NCBI GenBank assembly: GCA_023415545.1
Contig: JAEZKJ010000013.1
Span: 1-36,949 of the forward strand
Direction: 5' to 3'
Origin: Bacteroidota bacterium
GTDB lineage: Bacteria; Bacteroidota; Bacteroidia; Bacteroidales; Bacteroidaceae
Length of the DNA stretch: 36,949 bases
Under the pieces are notes generated by a model, which had not been told where the DNA came from, did no database searches, and saw only the letters and a list, made by a program, of their open reading frames with translations. Made by a program: the position numbers and the translations under genes. This document shows, piece by piece, positions 23,853-33,345 of the stretch. Positions within the stretch are counted from its first letter, which is position 1, and each line of letters opens with the position of its first letter.

Positions 23853-25049
23853 TTATTCGTCATAATCGGATGCCTCAGGAAGTTGCAGCATCATACTGCT
23901 CTCTGCCTCAGGCATCTCTTCAACTTGTCTAAGTTTTCTTTCTATCGCTTTAGTACGTTTTCCAATCATCTCATCTAATTGATCGCCTGCGTTTTGCAGA
24001 TTCTTTTGTACCTTCTCAAGCATACCTCCAAATTTTCCGAATTCTGTTTTTACAGCACCCAGTACTTTCCAAACCTCACTTGTTCTTTTCTGTATGGCAA
24101 GAGTACGGAATCCCATTTGTAGACTATTTAGTATAGCACCAAGTGTTGTAGGGCCGGTTACAATAACTTTCATCTCTTTTTGCAGATATTCAACAAGCGC
24201 TGTTCGTCGTATCACTTCAGCATAAATATTTTCAAAAGGAAGGAACATGATAGCAAAGTCAGTAGTAAATGGAGGATCAAGATATTTGTCATGTATATCT
24301 TTTGCCATCTTTTTGATTGTTGCTTCAAGTTGTTTTGATGAAGAATCTATAAGTGCAGCATCTCCGGCTTCGTAAGCATCATAATATTGCTCATAAATAT
24401 CCTTAGGGAATTTGGCATCTATTGGCAAATATATTGTTCCATCAACATCATCTTTACCGGGAAGTATAATAGCAAACTCTACAAACTCCGTAGCATTCTT
24501 CTTTGTTTTCACGTTGGCTTGGTACTGTTCCGGACTCAACATCTGGTCTAGCAGTGCACTAAGTTGCACCTCTCCAAAAGTTCCTCTTGTTTTAACATTG
24601 GTAAGAACTTTTTTAAGTCCACCTACATCCTGTGCAAGCGACTTCATCTCTCCCAGCCCTTTCTGTACATTTTCCAATTGGTTTCGTACGAGTTCAAACG
24701 ATTGGCCAATTCTCTCATTAAGAGTCTTTTGCAGTTTCTCTTCTACCATGATACGCATCTCATCAAGTCTTTTTTCAGTACTTTTTATAAGCGCATCCTG
24801 TTGACGACTCATCACCTCAAATTTCTCTTTTTGAATGTCGTTGTTTGCACGTTGGTTGTTGTATAAAGTCTGAGCAAGTTCATTTCTAAGATTTCTTATC
24901 TCCGAACTTATCTCCTCTCTATTACTTTTCATCTCCATCCGGATGATATTTTCAACTCTCTCTATTTCATTTTTATTACTTTTAGTCAATGTAATAACGA
25001 TGTTTACAATCAATAAAGTTGCAATAATTATAAGAAGGATTAATTCCAT
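23853..25049 (-). CDS. rmuC: RmuC family protein (DNA recombination protein)
   Basis: A 398-residue protein. The ATG at 25049 is preferred because it begins an N-terminal membrane helix (MELILLIIIATLLIVNIVIT); a longer frame to 25115 would run through the promoter. A long coiled coil follows (about 25-140), then the conserved RmuC nuclease-like domain (GTFGEVQLSALLDQMLSPEQ; LPIDAKFPKDIYEQYYDA; FAIMFLPFENIYAEVIRR; VIVTGPTTLGAILNSLQMG). RmuC limits inversion at short inverted repeats in E. coli; its exact activity is unsettled. It converges with the sensor kinase gene, the two stop codons being only 8 bases apart. Confidence 0.93.
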   Translation of the reverse strand: MELILLIIIATLLIVNIVITLTKSNKNEIERVENIIRMEMKSNREEISSEIRNLRNELAQTLYNNQRANNDIQKEKFEVMSRQQDALIKSTEKRLDEMRIMVEEKLQKTLNERIGQSFELVRNQLENVQKGLGEMKSLAQDVGGLKKVLTNVKTRGTFGEVQLSALLDQMLSPEQYQANVKTKKNATEFVEFAIILPGKDDVDGTIYLPIDAKFPKDIYEQYYDAYEAGDAALIDSSSKQLEATIKKMAKDIHDKYLDPPFTTDFAIMFLPFENIYAEVIRRTALVEYLQKEMKVIVTGPTTLGAILNSLQMGFRTLAIQKRTSEVWKVLGAVKTEFGKFGGMLEKVQKNLQNAGDQLDEMIGKRTKAIERKLRQVEEMPEAESSMMLQLPEASDYDE

Positions 25050-25069
25050 ATGGATAGTGTTGTTTTGAA

Positions 25070-25100
25070 CAAAAATAATCAATTTGCTTTTATAAGGCAA
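25070..25100 (-). promoter_or_regulatory. Bacteroides-type promoter of rmuC
   Basis: On the minus strand TTG (25100-25098), a 20-base spacer, then TATTTTTG (25077-25070). It lies 21 bases before the chosen ATG at 25049 and supports that start over the longer frame. Confidence 0.65.
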
Positions 25101-25169
25101 GCAAGTTAAGCTCAAAGCGAAAATTATAGGTATGCTACTCTTACAAAAGGATTATTTATTTTCTTGTTG

Positions 25170-25177
25170 TATATTTG
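25170..25177 (+). promoter_or_regulatory. Probable -7 element for the HAD phosphatase gene
   Basis: TATATTTG fits TAnnTTTG, 24 bases before the ATG at 25202. No matching TTG at the -33 position. Confidence 0.4.
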
Positions 25178-25201
25178 TACATAAATATAATGATTTAATA
25201 G

Positions 25202-26020
25202 ATGAAATATAAATTGCTTGTCCTCGATTTAGATGGGACTGTAACTAATTCTAGAAAGGAAATAACAGATTATACACGTGAACTACTTATTCAAGCACAG
25301 GAGAAAGGGGTGAAAATTGTATTGGCTTCCGGTCGTCCAACATATGGTATTGTTCCCATTGCTGAGAAATTAGAACTGAAGAAATACGAAAGTTATATTC
25401 TTTCCTACAATGGTGGTGAGATAATCGATTGGAAAACCGGTGAGATGATGTATCAAAAGATGCTTGATAATGATATCATTCCTTACCTTTATGAATGTGC
25501 AAAGAAAAATAACTTTGCTATCATCACTTATGATGGGAAATATGTACTTACAGAAAATCCCGATGATGAATACGTATTAAAAGAGGCAATTTTAAATGTA
25601 ATGACTCCTAAAAAGGTAGAGAATTTCCTTGACGAGATTAAATTACCTGTAGCTAAATGTCTTATCGTTGGTGAACCGACACGTCTTGCAGAGCTTGAAA
25701 AAGAGATGTATGAAGTGTTAAAAGATAAAATGGGTGTATACCGTTCAGAGCCCTACTTCTTGGAACTTGTTCCAAAAGGTATTGACAAAGCACAATCTCT
25801 ATCAGTTTTGTTAGAGGAGTTAGGAATGAGCAAAGACGAGATGATTGCCATAGGCGATGGCTACAATGACCTTTCAATGATAAAATTTGCCGGTTTGGGA
25901 GTGGCTATGGCCAATGCTCAAGATATAGTAAAAGAAAATGCCGACTATATAACTCTTTCAAATGATGAAGATGGAGTAGCAGCCGTTGTCGAGAAATTTA
26001 TTCTCAACAAGGCTGACTAA
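25202..26020 (+). CDS. Cof-type HAD-IIB family hydrolase
   Basis: A 272-residue soluble phosphatase. Motif I is LVLDLDGTVTNS with Asp9 and Asp11, motif II is VLASGRP, motif III contains the lysine of KGIDKAQSL, and motif IV is GDGYNDLSMIKFAG. The middle third is the C2B cap of Cof-type enzymes, which dephosphorylate sugar phosphates, nucleotides or cofactors such as pyridoxal phosphate; the substrate cannot be named. Its stop is 5 bases from the stop of the converging RluA-type gene. Confidence 0.93.
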   Translation: MKYKLLVLDLDGTVTNSRKEITDYTRELLIQAQEKGVKIVLASGRPTYGIVPIAEKLELKKYESYILSYNGGEIIDWKTGEMMYQKMLDNDIIPYLYECAKKNNFAIITYDGKYVLTENPDDEYVLKEAILNVMTPKKVENFLDEIKLPVAKCLIVGEPTRLAELEKEMYEVLKDKMGVYRSEPYFLELVPKGIDKAQSLSVLLEELGMSKDEMIAIGDGYNDLSMIKFAGLGVAMANAQDIVKENADYITLSNDEDGVAAVVEKFILNKAD

Positions 26021-26025
26021 TATTT

Positions 26026-27033
26026 TTATTGGTTCTGCTTCTTTATCAAAAGTGATTTAAAAGGTGAAGGATAAGGAGTTTCAAATTCCATAAGTTCACC
26101 GGTCACAGGATGGTAGAAGCAGAGCTTAAATGCATGCAAAGCCATTCTTCCTAAAGGATTCATTTCGCTTCCATATCTCTCATCTCCCACTACAGGATGT
26201 CCCATCTCTGACATATGTACTCTGATTTGGTTTTTACGACCTGTTTCAAGGTTCAACTCAACCAATGAGTAACCATTTGCCCTTTTTATAGTTTTATAAT
26301 GAGTAATGGCTTGTTTTCCCTCTCCATCATCAAAAGGAGAAGAACTAACATAAAGCTTTTTATCTGTAAGCCATGTCTCTATGGTACCAAAATCTTTTTC
26401 CATTTCACCCTCTACAACAGCCACATATCTTCTATCCTTTACAATATCTATCCAGTTATCGCGTAAAGTATGTTGTGTTCTCTCATCTTTGGCATACATC
26501 ATAATGCCCGATGTCTCTCTGTCGAGTCTGTGAACAACAAAAATTCTGTTTCCTCTACTTTTTTTCTTTACATACTCATTCAATATATGTTGAGCTGTAC
26601 GCTCCTTCTGCTTCTCAGTGCTCACAGAAAGAAGTCCCTCTTTTTTCTCAACAACAATAATATAAGCATCTTCATATACCAATTTAAGCATTGGGTTTTT
26701 GAACTCGACATTATTTTTTGCCTTGCTCATTTGAACCTTCATACCCGGCATAAGTTTGAAGTTATATTGAGTAACAATAGCATTGTCAACCAAGATTACT
26801 CTATTGGCAAGAAGTGCTTTAACCTTATTGCGGCTAATACCTGCCATTTTTTGCATGAGGAACTCCATAAGTTCTGCCTGTTCATGCACATTGAATATAG
26901 TATATTTAGGTGCAGATAGCGCTCTGGGAGCTTTACTCCTATCTGCTCTACCTAAAGATTTACTTGCTGGAGTAACTGCTTTAGGTCTACTCTTTCCAAC
27001 TCTTTCGTTAGTTACTTTTCTAGTATAAGCCAT
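26026..27033 (-). CDS. RluA-family 23S rRNA/tRNA pseudouridine synthase with S4 domain
   Basis: A 335-residue enzyme. A basic, Ser/Ala/Lys-rich tail (1-42) precedes an S4 RNA-binding domain (about 48-105) and the RluA catalytic domain. The active-site motif HRLDRETSGIM contains Asp171; LETGRKNQIRVHMSEMGHPV and GDERYGSEMNPLGRMALHA follow. The basic tail is not part of the conserved fold. Its start is 2 bases from the stop of the downstream-coded methyltransferase gene, so the pair is cotranscribed. The specific uridine target cannot be assigned. Confidence 0.92.
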   Translation of the reverse strand: MAYTRKVTNERVGKSRPKAVTPASKSLGRADRSKAPRALSAPKYTIFNVHEQAELMEFLMQKMAGISRNKVKALLANRVILVDNAIVTQYNFKLMPGMKVQMSKAKNNVEFKNPMLKLVYEDAYIIVVEKKEGLLSVSTEKQKERTAQHILNEYVKKKSRGNRIFVVHRLDRETSGIMMYAKDERTQHTLRDNWIDIVKDRRYVAVVEGEMEKDFGTIETWLTDKKLYVSSSPFDDGEGKQAITHYKTIKRANGYSLVELNLETGRKNQIRVHMSEMGHPVVGDERYGSEMNPLGRMALHAFKLCFYHPVTGELMEFETPYPSPFKSLLIKKQNQ

Positions 27034-27035
27034 GA

Positions 27036-28454
27036 TTATCGTTTTTCAAGTAAAACAACATTTTCCACATGATGAGTATGTGGAAACATATCCACCGGTT
27101 GTATAGCTTTAACACTATACTTAACATCAAGCAACGATAAATCACGTGCCTGAGTAGCCGGGTTACAGCTTACATATACTATTCGTTTTGGTTCAGCAAA
27201 TAGTATAGTATCAATAACATCGTTATGCATACCGGCTCGTGGAGGGTCAGTAATGATCACATCCGGACGACCATGTTCATTAATAAACTCTTGAGTAAGG
27301 ATATCTTTCATGTCACCGGCATAGAACAGAGTATTTTCTATCCCATTAATCTGTGAGTTAACTTTTGCATCTTCAATTGCCTCAGGAACATACTCTATAC
27401 CGATAACCTTGGATGCTTTCTTAGAAACAAAGTTAGCTATTGTACCTGTACCTGTGTAAAGGTCGTATACTAGCTCATTACCTGTCAATCCTGCGAAATC
27501 TCTAGTAACTTTATAAAGTTCATAAGCCTGTTCCGAGTTTGTTTGATAGAATGATTTAGCTCCAATTTTGAACTTAAGTCCTTCCATCTCTTCGAAAATA
27601 TGATCATTTCCTTTGAAGACAACAACATCAAGGTCGTTGATAGTATCATTACATTTATTATTAATGACGTACAAAAGAGATGTTATTTCTGGGAATTTCT
27701 CAGATACAAAAGTAAGAAGCTCTTTTACCTTATTTAAATCATTATCGTTTTCAACTCTACATTGTAGGAGAACCATAAGTTCACCTGTAGATGAAGTTCT
27801 TATCATCAAGTTTCTAAGAAGTCCCTCTTGTTGACGTATATTATAGAACGAAAAGTCATGTTCATAAGCATAATCCCTTACAGCATTTCTTATTTGGTTG
27901 CTTATATCATCTTGTAGCCAACATTCATCGATAGCAAGTACCTTGTCAAAAGCTCCGGGAATGTGAAAACCTACAGCATTCATCTGATCATATTTCACAT
28001 CCATCTTAACCTCTTCATCTGTAAGCCATCTCTTATTCGAGAAAGTAAACTCAAGTTTATTCCTATAGAATTGACTCTTTTTTGAACCCATTATAGGCGT
28101 AATTTCAGGCAGTTCAATCTTTCCTATTCTGGTAAGATTATCGAATACCTGTTTTTGCTTATATTTTAACTGCTCCTCATATGGTAATACTTGCCATTTA
28201 CATCCACCGCAAATACCATAATGTTTACAAAATGGAACTGCTCGTTTAGGGGAAAACTCATGAAATTTCACTGCTACAGCTTCGGCATAGTGATTTTTCT
28301 TGCGTTTCAACTGTAAATCTACTACATCACCAGGAACTACATAAGGAACAAAAATTACGAGGTCATTTACTTTAGCCAAAGCCTTACCTTCGGCAGCAAC
28401 ATCTGTTATTGTGATCTTCTCTAATAAAGGAAGTTCTTTTTTCTTTCTACCCAC
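27036..28454 (-). CDS. rlmD: 23S rRNA (uracil-5-)-methyltransferase, RlmD/RumA type
   Basis: A 472-residue SAM-dependent RNA methyltransferase. An N-terminal TRAM domain (about 10-68) is followed by Fe-S cysteines Cys76, Cys82 and Cys85 in FCKHYGICGGC, then by the Rossmann core (ELVYDLYTGTGTIANFV; IITDPPRAGMH) and the catalytic Cys in VYVSCNPATQARDL. The start is GTG at 28454; an in-frame TAA two codons upstream rules out a longer reading. The target uridine (U1939 for RlmD, others for related enzymes) is inferred, so the symbol is tentative. It precedes the RluA-type gene by 2 bases. Confidence 0.9.
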   Translation of the reverse strand: MGRKKKELPLLEKITITDVAAEGKALAKVNDLVIFVPYVVPGDVVDLQLKRKKNHYAEAVAVKFHEFSPKRAVPFCKHYGICGGCKWQVLPYEEQLKYKQKQVFDNLTRIGKIELPEITPIMGSKKSQFYRNKLEFTFSNKRWLTDEEVKMDVKYDQMNAVGFHIPGAFDKVLAIDECWLQDDISNQIRNAVRDYAYEHDFSFYNIRQQEGLLRNLMIRTSSTGELMVLLQCRVENDNDLNKVKELLTFVSEKFPEITSLLYVINNKCNDTINDLDVVVFKGNDHIFEEMEGLKFKIGAKSFYQTNSEQAYELYKVTRDFAGLTGNELVYDLYTGTGTIANFVSKKASKVIGIEYVPEAIEDAKVNSQINGIENTLFYAGDMKDILTQEFINEHGRPDVIITDPPRAGMHNDVIDTILFAEPKRIVYVSCNPATQARDLSLLDVKYSVKAIQPVDMFPHTHHVENVVLLEKR

Positions 28455-28476
28455 TTTTTAAAAAGTTAATTTGGGA

Positions 28477-28484
28477 CAAATATA
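28477..28484 (-). promoter_or_regulatory. Probable -7 element for the rRNA methyltransferase gene
   Basis: TATATTTG on the minus strand fits TAnnTTTG and lies 22 bases before the GTG start. The -33 TTTG is at a 14-base distance, too short for the standard form. Confidence 0.4.
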
Positions 28485-28575
28485 GGAAAAAAAGTCGACA
28501 AATTTGATATTATTATTGTTAATATAGAATTGTAAAGTAGAAATAGCAAAATGTACCATTTTTTTTAAATTTTTT

Positions 28576-28606
28576 TTTGCTTTTGAATTAAATATAAATA
28601 GTTTTG
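28576..28606 (+). promoter_or_regulatory. Bacteroides-type promoter of ppdK
   Basis: TTTG (28576-28579), a 19-base spacer, then TAGTTTTG (28599-28606), a full match to TTTG-N19-TAnnTTTG. Transcription should start near 28613, about 34 bases before the ATG. A T-rich run precedes the -33 box. Confidence 0.75.
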
Positions 28607-28646
28607 CATTTGTTATAACCTGATAAAAAATATAATACGTTCAATA

Positions 28647-31364
28647 ATGGAGAAAAAAAGAGTTTATACCTTCGGCAATGGAAAAGCAGAAGGAAAAGCT
28701 GAAATGAGAAACCTACTTGGAGGAAAAGGTGCGAATTTAGCAGAGATGAATTTAATTGGTGTCCCAGTTCCTCCCGGATTTACGATTACTACAGAAGTAT
28801 GTAACGAGTATTACGAAAAAGGAAAAGAGGAAGTTGTAAAACTTCTCACTAAAGAGGTTGAAAACGCAATACAAGGAGTTGAAGTACTTATGCGTTCAAA
28901 ATTTGGTGATGTAGAAAATCCTCTTTTAGTCTCTGTACGTTCTGGTGCTCGTGCTTCAATGCCTGGTATGATGGATACTATCCTTAACTTAGGATTGAAT
29001 GATGAAGTAGTGGAAGGCTTGTCAAGAAAAACAGGTAATCCACGTTTTGCATGGGACTCTTATCGTCGTTTTGTTCAGATGTACGGCGATGTTGTTCTTG
29101 GTATGAAGCCAACAAATAAAGAAGATATTGATCCTTTTGAAGAGATTATCGAATCTGTTAAAAAGGCAAAAGGTGTTAAATTAGATAACGAACTTGATGT
29201 AGAAGACTTGAAAGAGTTGGTAAAACGCTTTAAACTTGCTGTTAAAGAGCAAACAGGTCAAGATTTCCCTACATCAGCATACGAACAACTCTGGGGCGCA
29301 ATTTGTGCTGTGTTCGATTCATGGATGAACGAGCGTGCTATCCTTTACCGTAAAATGGAAGGTATCCCAGCTGAATGGGGAACTGCAGTTACTGTTCAAG
29401 CTATGGTGTTTGGTAACATGGGTGCAAACTCAGCTACAGGAGTATGTTTCTCTCGTGATGCTGCTTCTGGTGAAGATTTATTCAATGGTGAATACCTTAT
29501 CAATGCACAGGGAGAAGATGTTGTAGCAGGTATACGTACACCACAACAGATTACAAAAATAGGTTCTCAAAGATGGGCTGAACGTGCTTCTATCCCTGAA
29601 GAGGTTAGAGCAAGTAAATATCCATCTATGGAAGAGGCTATGCCTGAAATTTATAAAGAATTAGATGAAATTCAAGCTAAGCTTGAAAATCACTATCGTG
29701 ATATGCAGGATATGGAGTTTACTGTACAAGAGGGTAAACTTTGGTTCTTGCAGACTAGAAATGGTAAACGTACAGGTGCTGCTATGGTCAAAATAGCTAT
29801 GGATCTGCTTCACCAAGGAATGATTGATGAGAAAACAGCGCTTTTACGTTGTGAACCAAACAAACTTGATGAACTCCTTCACCCTGTTTTCGATAAATTA
29901 GCACTTAAAAAAGCAGTCACTCTAACAAAAGGTCTTCCTGCTTCTCCTGGAGCAGCTACAGGACAGATTGTATTTTTTGCTGATGATGCTGCTAAGTGGG
30001 CATTTGAAAAGAAGAAAGTTATTCTTGTTCGTATTGAAACTTCTCCTGAGGATTTGGCTGGTATGGCTGTTGCTGAAGGTATTCTTACTGCTCGTGGTGG
30101 TATGACTTCACATGCTGCAGTTGTTGCTCGTGGTATGGGTAAATGCTGTATTTCGGGTGCCGGTGCAATAAATGTAGATTATAAAGCTCGTACTGTTGAA
30201 ATTGATGGTATTGTACTTAAGGAGGGTGATTTCATCTCATTAAATGGTACTACCGGAGAGGTTTACAATGGTAAAGTTGAGACAAAAGCTGCAGAAGTTT
30301 CAGGTGACTTTGCTGAACTTATGGAACTTTGCGAAAAATATTCACGTCTAAAAGTTCGTACTAATGCAGATACTCCTCATGATGCTAAAGTTGCGCGTGA
30401 ATTTGGAGCAGTAGGTATTGGCCTTTGCCGTACTGAACATATGTTCTTCGAGAATCAAAAAATTCTTGCTATGCGTGAAATGATTCTTGCTAATGATGTT
30501 GAAGGAAGAAAGAAAGCACTTGAGAAATTACTCCCATTCCAAAAAGATGACTTTAAGGGAATCTTCAAGGCGATGAATGGTTGTCCTGTTAATGTTCGTC
30601 TTCTCGATCCTCCATTGCATGAGTTTGTTCCACATGATGAAAAAGGACAAGCAGAGATGGCTGAGGCTATGGGTGTAACAGTTGCTTATATACGTCAACG
30701 CGTTGAAAGTTTGTGTGAGCATAATCCAATGCTTGGTCACCGTGGTTGTCGTTTAGGAAATACATACCCTGAGATTACAGAGATGCAGACAAAAGCTATC
30801 ATTGGTGCTGCATTAGAACTTAAGAAAGAAGGCTACGATCCTCATCCTGAAATCATGGTACCATTGACAGGTATTCTTCATGAATTTGAAATGCAGGAGA
30901 AGATTATCCGTGAAACAGCTGCTAAGTTATTCGAAGAAGAGGGCATTGAAATACCATTTAAAGTTGGTACAATGATTGAAATACCTCGTGCTGCACTTAC
31001 TGCTGATAAAATTGCTTCACGTGCAGAGTATTTCTCATTTGGTACAAATGACTTGACTCAGATGACATTCGGTTACTCTCGTGATGATATTGCTTCATTC
31101 TTACCTGTATATCTAGAGAAGAAGATTCTTAAGGTTGACCCATTCCAAGTACTCGATCAAAATGGTGTTGGTCAGCTTATTGAGATGGCTGTACATAAAG
31201 GTCGTTCAGTACGTCCTGAATTGAAGTGCGGTATTTGTGGGGAACATGGTGGTGAACCTACATCAGTTAAATTCTGCCACAAAGTTGGTTTAGATTATGT
31301 ATCATGCTCACCATTTAGAGTGCCGATAGCAAGACTTGCAGCTGCACAGGCGGCAGTAGAATAA
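28647..31364 (+). CDS. ppdK: Pyruvate, phosphate dikinase
   Basis: A 905-residue enzyme that interconverts pyruvate, ATP and phosphate with PEP, AMP and diphosphate; in anaerobic Bacteroidales it links glycolysis and gluconeogenesis. Domains in order: ATP-grasp (LLGGKGANLAEMNLIGVPVP; SVRSGARASMPGMMDTILNL), the phosphohistidine swivel domain with His489 in GGMTSHAAVVARG, and the PEP/pyruvate TIM barrel (GIGLCRTEHMFF; FSFGTNDLTQMTFGYSRDD; CGICGEHGG with the catalytic Cys864). Length is slightly above the 870-880 of the clostridial enzyme. The codon choice looks more GC-rich than neighbours, as expected of a highly expressed gene. It has its own promoter and terminator. Confidence 0.97.
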   Translation: MEKKRVYTFGNGKAEGKAEMRNLLGGKGANLAEMNLIGVPVPPGFTITTEVCNEYYEKGKEEVVKLLTKEVENAIQGVEVLMRSKFGDVENPLLVSVRSGARASMPGMMDTILNLGLNDEVVEGLSRKTGNPRFAWDSYRRFVQMYGDVVLGMKPTNKEDIDPFEEIIESVKKAKGVKLDNELDVEDLKELVKRFKLAVKEQTGQDFPTSAYEQLWGAICAVFDSWMNERAILYRKMEGIPAEWGTAVTVQAMVFGNMGANSATGVCFSRDAASGEDLFNGEYLINAQGEDVVAGIRTPQQITKIGSQRWAERASIPEEVRASKYPSMEEAMPEIYKELDEIQAKLENHYRDMQDMEFTVQEGKLWFLQTRNGKRTGAAMVKIAMDLLHQGMIDEKTALLRCEPNKLDELLHPVFDKLALKKAVTLTKGLPASPGAATGQIVFFADDAAKWAFEKKKVILVRIETSPEDLAGMAVAEGILTARGGMTSHAAVVARGMGKCCISGAGAINVDYKARTVEIDGIVLKEGDFISLNGTTGEVYNGKVETKAAEVSGDFAELMELCEKYSRLKVRTNADTPHDAKVAREFGAVGIGLCRTEHMFFENQKILAMREMILANDVEGRKKALEKLLPFQKDDFKGIFKAMNGCPVNVRLLDPPLHEFVPHDEKGQAEMAEAMGVTVAYIRQRVESLCEHNPMLGHRGCRLGNTYPEITEMQTKAIIGAALELKKEGYDPHPEIMVPLTGILHEFEMQEKIIRETAAKLFEEEGIEIPFKVGTMIEIPRAALTADKIASRAEYFSFGTNDLTQMTFGYSRDDIASFLPVYLEKKILKVDPFQVLDQNGVGQLIEMAVHKGRSVRPELKCGICGEHGGEPTSVKFCHKVGLDYVSCSPFRVPIARLAAAQAAVE

Positions 31365-31385
31365 TAGACAATAATAGATAAAATT

Positions 31386-31428
31386 AAGGTGGTACTCTCC
31401 TTTTGATAAGGATTGTACCACCTTTTTT
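31386..31428 (+). terminator. Intrinsic terminator of ppdK
   Basis: AAGGTGGTAC (31386-31395) pairs with GTACCACCTT (31415-31424), closing a 19-base loop that can itself fold (CTCCTTTTGATAAGGA). A run of T follows. Confidence 0.88.
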
Positions 31429-31480
31429 ATAATCAATAAAAACTATATGTTCTCTTTTTTAAATATGCGTGATATATATA

Positions 31481-32416
31481 TTAATTTAATGGAATTACCG
31501 GAGTATTTATCCACGAACAGATAGTGACTAAGGTTACATCAATTTTAGGCACTGTAAAAGTAATATTATAAACGTATCTCATACCCTGTTCCCACTTTGT
31601 TCCTGCAGGTATGGTGTAAACACAATCTATTCCACCAATTTTAGCTACTATTTCAACTTCTCCCTCATTAATAGTTTGAGGCATCGTGATAAAATTTCGT
31701 ATATTACTATCTTTAAATTTATCCGGAATGTCCGATATATTAACATTACTGGTTCCAATAGAACCATATTCCTCATCCGATACAGTGACTTTTCCTGTCC
31801 TACAGGAAAAATATCCTTTTGTTGGTATACTATTTTTGCCTTTACATGAACGAAAGTAGATTTCAGTAACACCTATTTTGGGTTTGTAATCCTCTTTTCT
31901 AAAATTAACCTGTAGTTGTGTTAGAACATGATTGAAAGTCAATTTCCCTTTTGAGCTCATAGCATTTACTGTAGTGCTTTTCCCGGTATACAGGTAATCT
32001 ATCTCTGTTTTTGTATCTATGGCAATTGAGTCTACAGACTGACCTTCTTCATAAGGATAGTATCCATAAAGCGTAGCTTGTTCTTTATTAAGAGTTATGG
32101 GATTAACATATTTCCATTTCTTATCTTCATGGTATGCCATAACGTTCATCATTGACAAGTCATTTAAGTATGGACTTTTTTCATCACTGCTTAAAGCAAA
32201 AATGCCAACTTTATCTCCATTTTTAAAATAATCTTTTATAGTAGTAAATCCATCGATCTCACTATCTGTAATAAATGAATTTGTTACGTCAGTAGTTATA
32301 TCCAATAAATCTTCATCAATGGTTGGAATATTGATCTCTTCCTCTACTTCTGACTTATTGCAGGAGCAAAGAAATAGAACAAACATAATTATTATAAAAT
32401 CAATAAATCTATTCAT
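31481..32416 (-). CDS. Fimbrillin-family lipoprotein (likely accessory or tip pilin)
   Basis: A 311-residue lipoprotein with lipobox FLCSC (Cys19). The fimbrillin pattern is seen: FKNGDKVGIFAL, LYGYYPYEEG, LTFNHVLTQLQVNFRK, and a C-terminal GTKWEQGMRYVYNITF. It lacks the Arg-Ser site that the first pilin of the locus has after the first strand (compare residue 50 there); the matching stretch is NSFITDSEIDGF. A pilin without that cleavage site would be expected to stay uncleaved and act as an anchor, tip or terminator subunit. It is the last gene of the locus, 8 bases after the DUF5119 gene. Confidence 0.8.
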   Translation of the reverse strand: MNRFIDFIIIMFVLFLCSCNKSEVEEEINIPTIDEDLLDITTDVTNSFITDSEIDGFTTIKDYFKNGDKVGIFALSSDEKSPYLNDLSMMNVMAYHEDKKWKYVNPITLNKEQATLYGYYPYEEGQSVDSIAIDTKTEIDYLYTGKSTTVNAMSSKGKLTFNHVLTQLQVNFRKEDYKPKIGVTEIYFRSCKGKNSIPTKGYFSCRTGKVTVSDEEYGSIGTSNVNISDIPDKFKDSNIRNFITMPQTINEGEVEIVAKIGGIDCVYTIPAGTKWEQGMRYVYNITFTVPKIDVTLVTICSWINTPVIPLN

Positions 32417-32424
32417 AACTATTT

Positions 32425-33339
32425 TTATTCAAGATTATAAGTAGCCGGTACATCACTGGTATCACCCTTTTCCCACTCGTTAACAACAACATCAGGTTGA
32501 GTCTCATCATATACATTTACTAACATCTTCACTGTAACCTCTTCCGTATTCCAATTCTTTAAATTTTCTGTCAAATCCACATCCAATCTCTTAATTTCAT
32601 CATCAGCGTCAGTATAATACATAGTAAGAATATTTCTTCCTGTTATTCCAAGAATTAAAACATGTCCAGCATAAGTAGTTAAATAATGAGTAGTATTTAC
32701 ATATCTACCACGTCTATTTAAACTGAACATCATTATGCTCTCGTCTGTGTTCAAAAGTTGCTGATCCCATACTCTTTTTCGGTTGGCTACTCCTGAGAGT
32801 TCCACTTGAAGAGGTTCTGTAAGTTCTTCCTTGTCGCCTAATGTTATATTAAAATTTACACGTTTGAACATTCTTATCATCTTAATATCAACTTCACTCT
32901 GTTTTTCAAATTTCACGACATTATTCTCACTAATACCTACATATACCATACTGTCAGGAAAGTCAGTAATTATCTGCTCATTCTTTTCGCTAATAATTGT
33001 TGGCAGAGATATCTCAGCAGTTTTAAACATTGGCTGGCGATTAACAAATTTCATATCATTGTATATGATAAAGTCGTAGACATCTGTTTCCAGATTTATT
33101 GGAGTATTATCCTTAGCAAAAGGGTGCGCCGATCCAAACTCATCTCTTATCTGTGGATAGGAATATATCGTGTATGTATTTTGCTCGTAAGGACGCTTAC
33201 CTGTTTCCAAATTCGCATCTTTCCAATCAGCATGTATCATAACATTATTATCCCAAAACTCATCTTCCAACTCTTTACATGAAGATAATAGAATGATAAT
33301 TGTAAAAAGATAAATTATTTTTTTCATGTTCTGTTTCAT
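32425..33339 (-). CDS. DUF5119 family lipoprotein of the fimbrial locus
   Basis: A 304-residue lipoprotein; signal and lipobox end at LLSSC (Cys21). An inner ATG at codon 5 (MKKIIYLFT) could equally be the start. The first part after the Cys (VMIHADWKDANLETGKRP) and the rest of the length fit DUF5119, found in fimbrillin clusters of Bacteroidales. No enzymatic motif. By position it is a pilus accessory or anchor protein similar in role to FimB/Mfa2 proteins, though that is inference. It starts 6 bases after the OmpA-like gene. Confidence 0.75.
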   Translation of the reverse strand: MKQNMKKIIYLFTIIILLSSCKELEDEFWDNNVMIHADWKDANLETGKRPYEQNTYTIYSYPQIRDEFGSAHPFAKDNTPINLETDVYDFIIYNDMKFVNRQPMFKTAEISLPTIISEKNEQIITDFPDSMVYVGISENNVVKFEKQSEVDIKMIRMFKRVNFNITLGDKEELTEPLQVELSGVANRKRVWDQQLLNTDESIMMFSLNRRGRYVNTTHYLTTYAGHVLILGITGRNILTMYYTDADDEIKRLDVDLTENLKNWNTEEVTVKMLVNVYDETQPDVVVNEWEKGDTSDVPATYNLE

Positions 33340-33345
33340 AAATAA

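Noticed and set aside
25050..25115. N-terminal extension of RmuC
   Set aside because: It runs through a good promoter match (25070-25100) and precedes a clean membrane-helix start at 25049.
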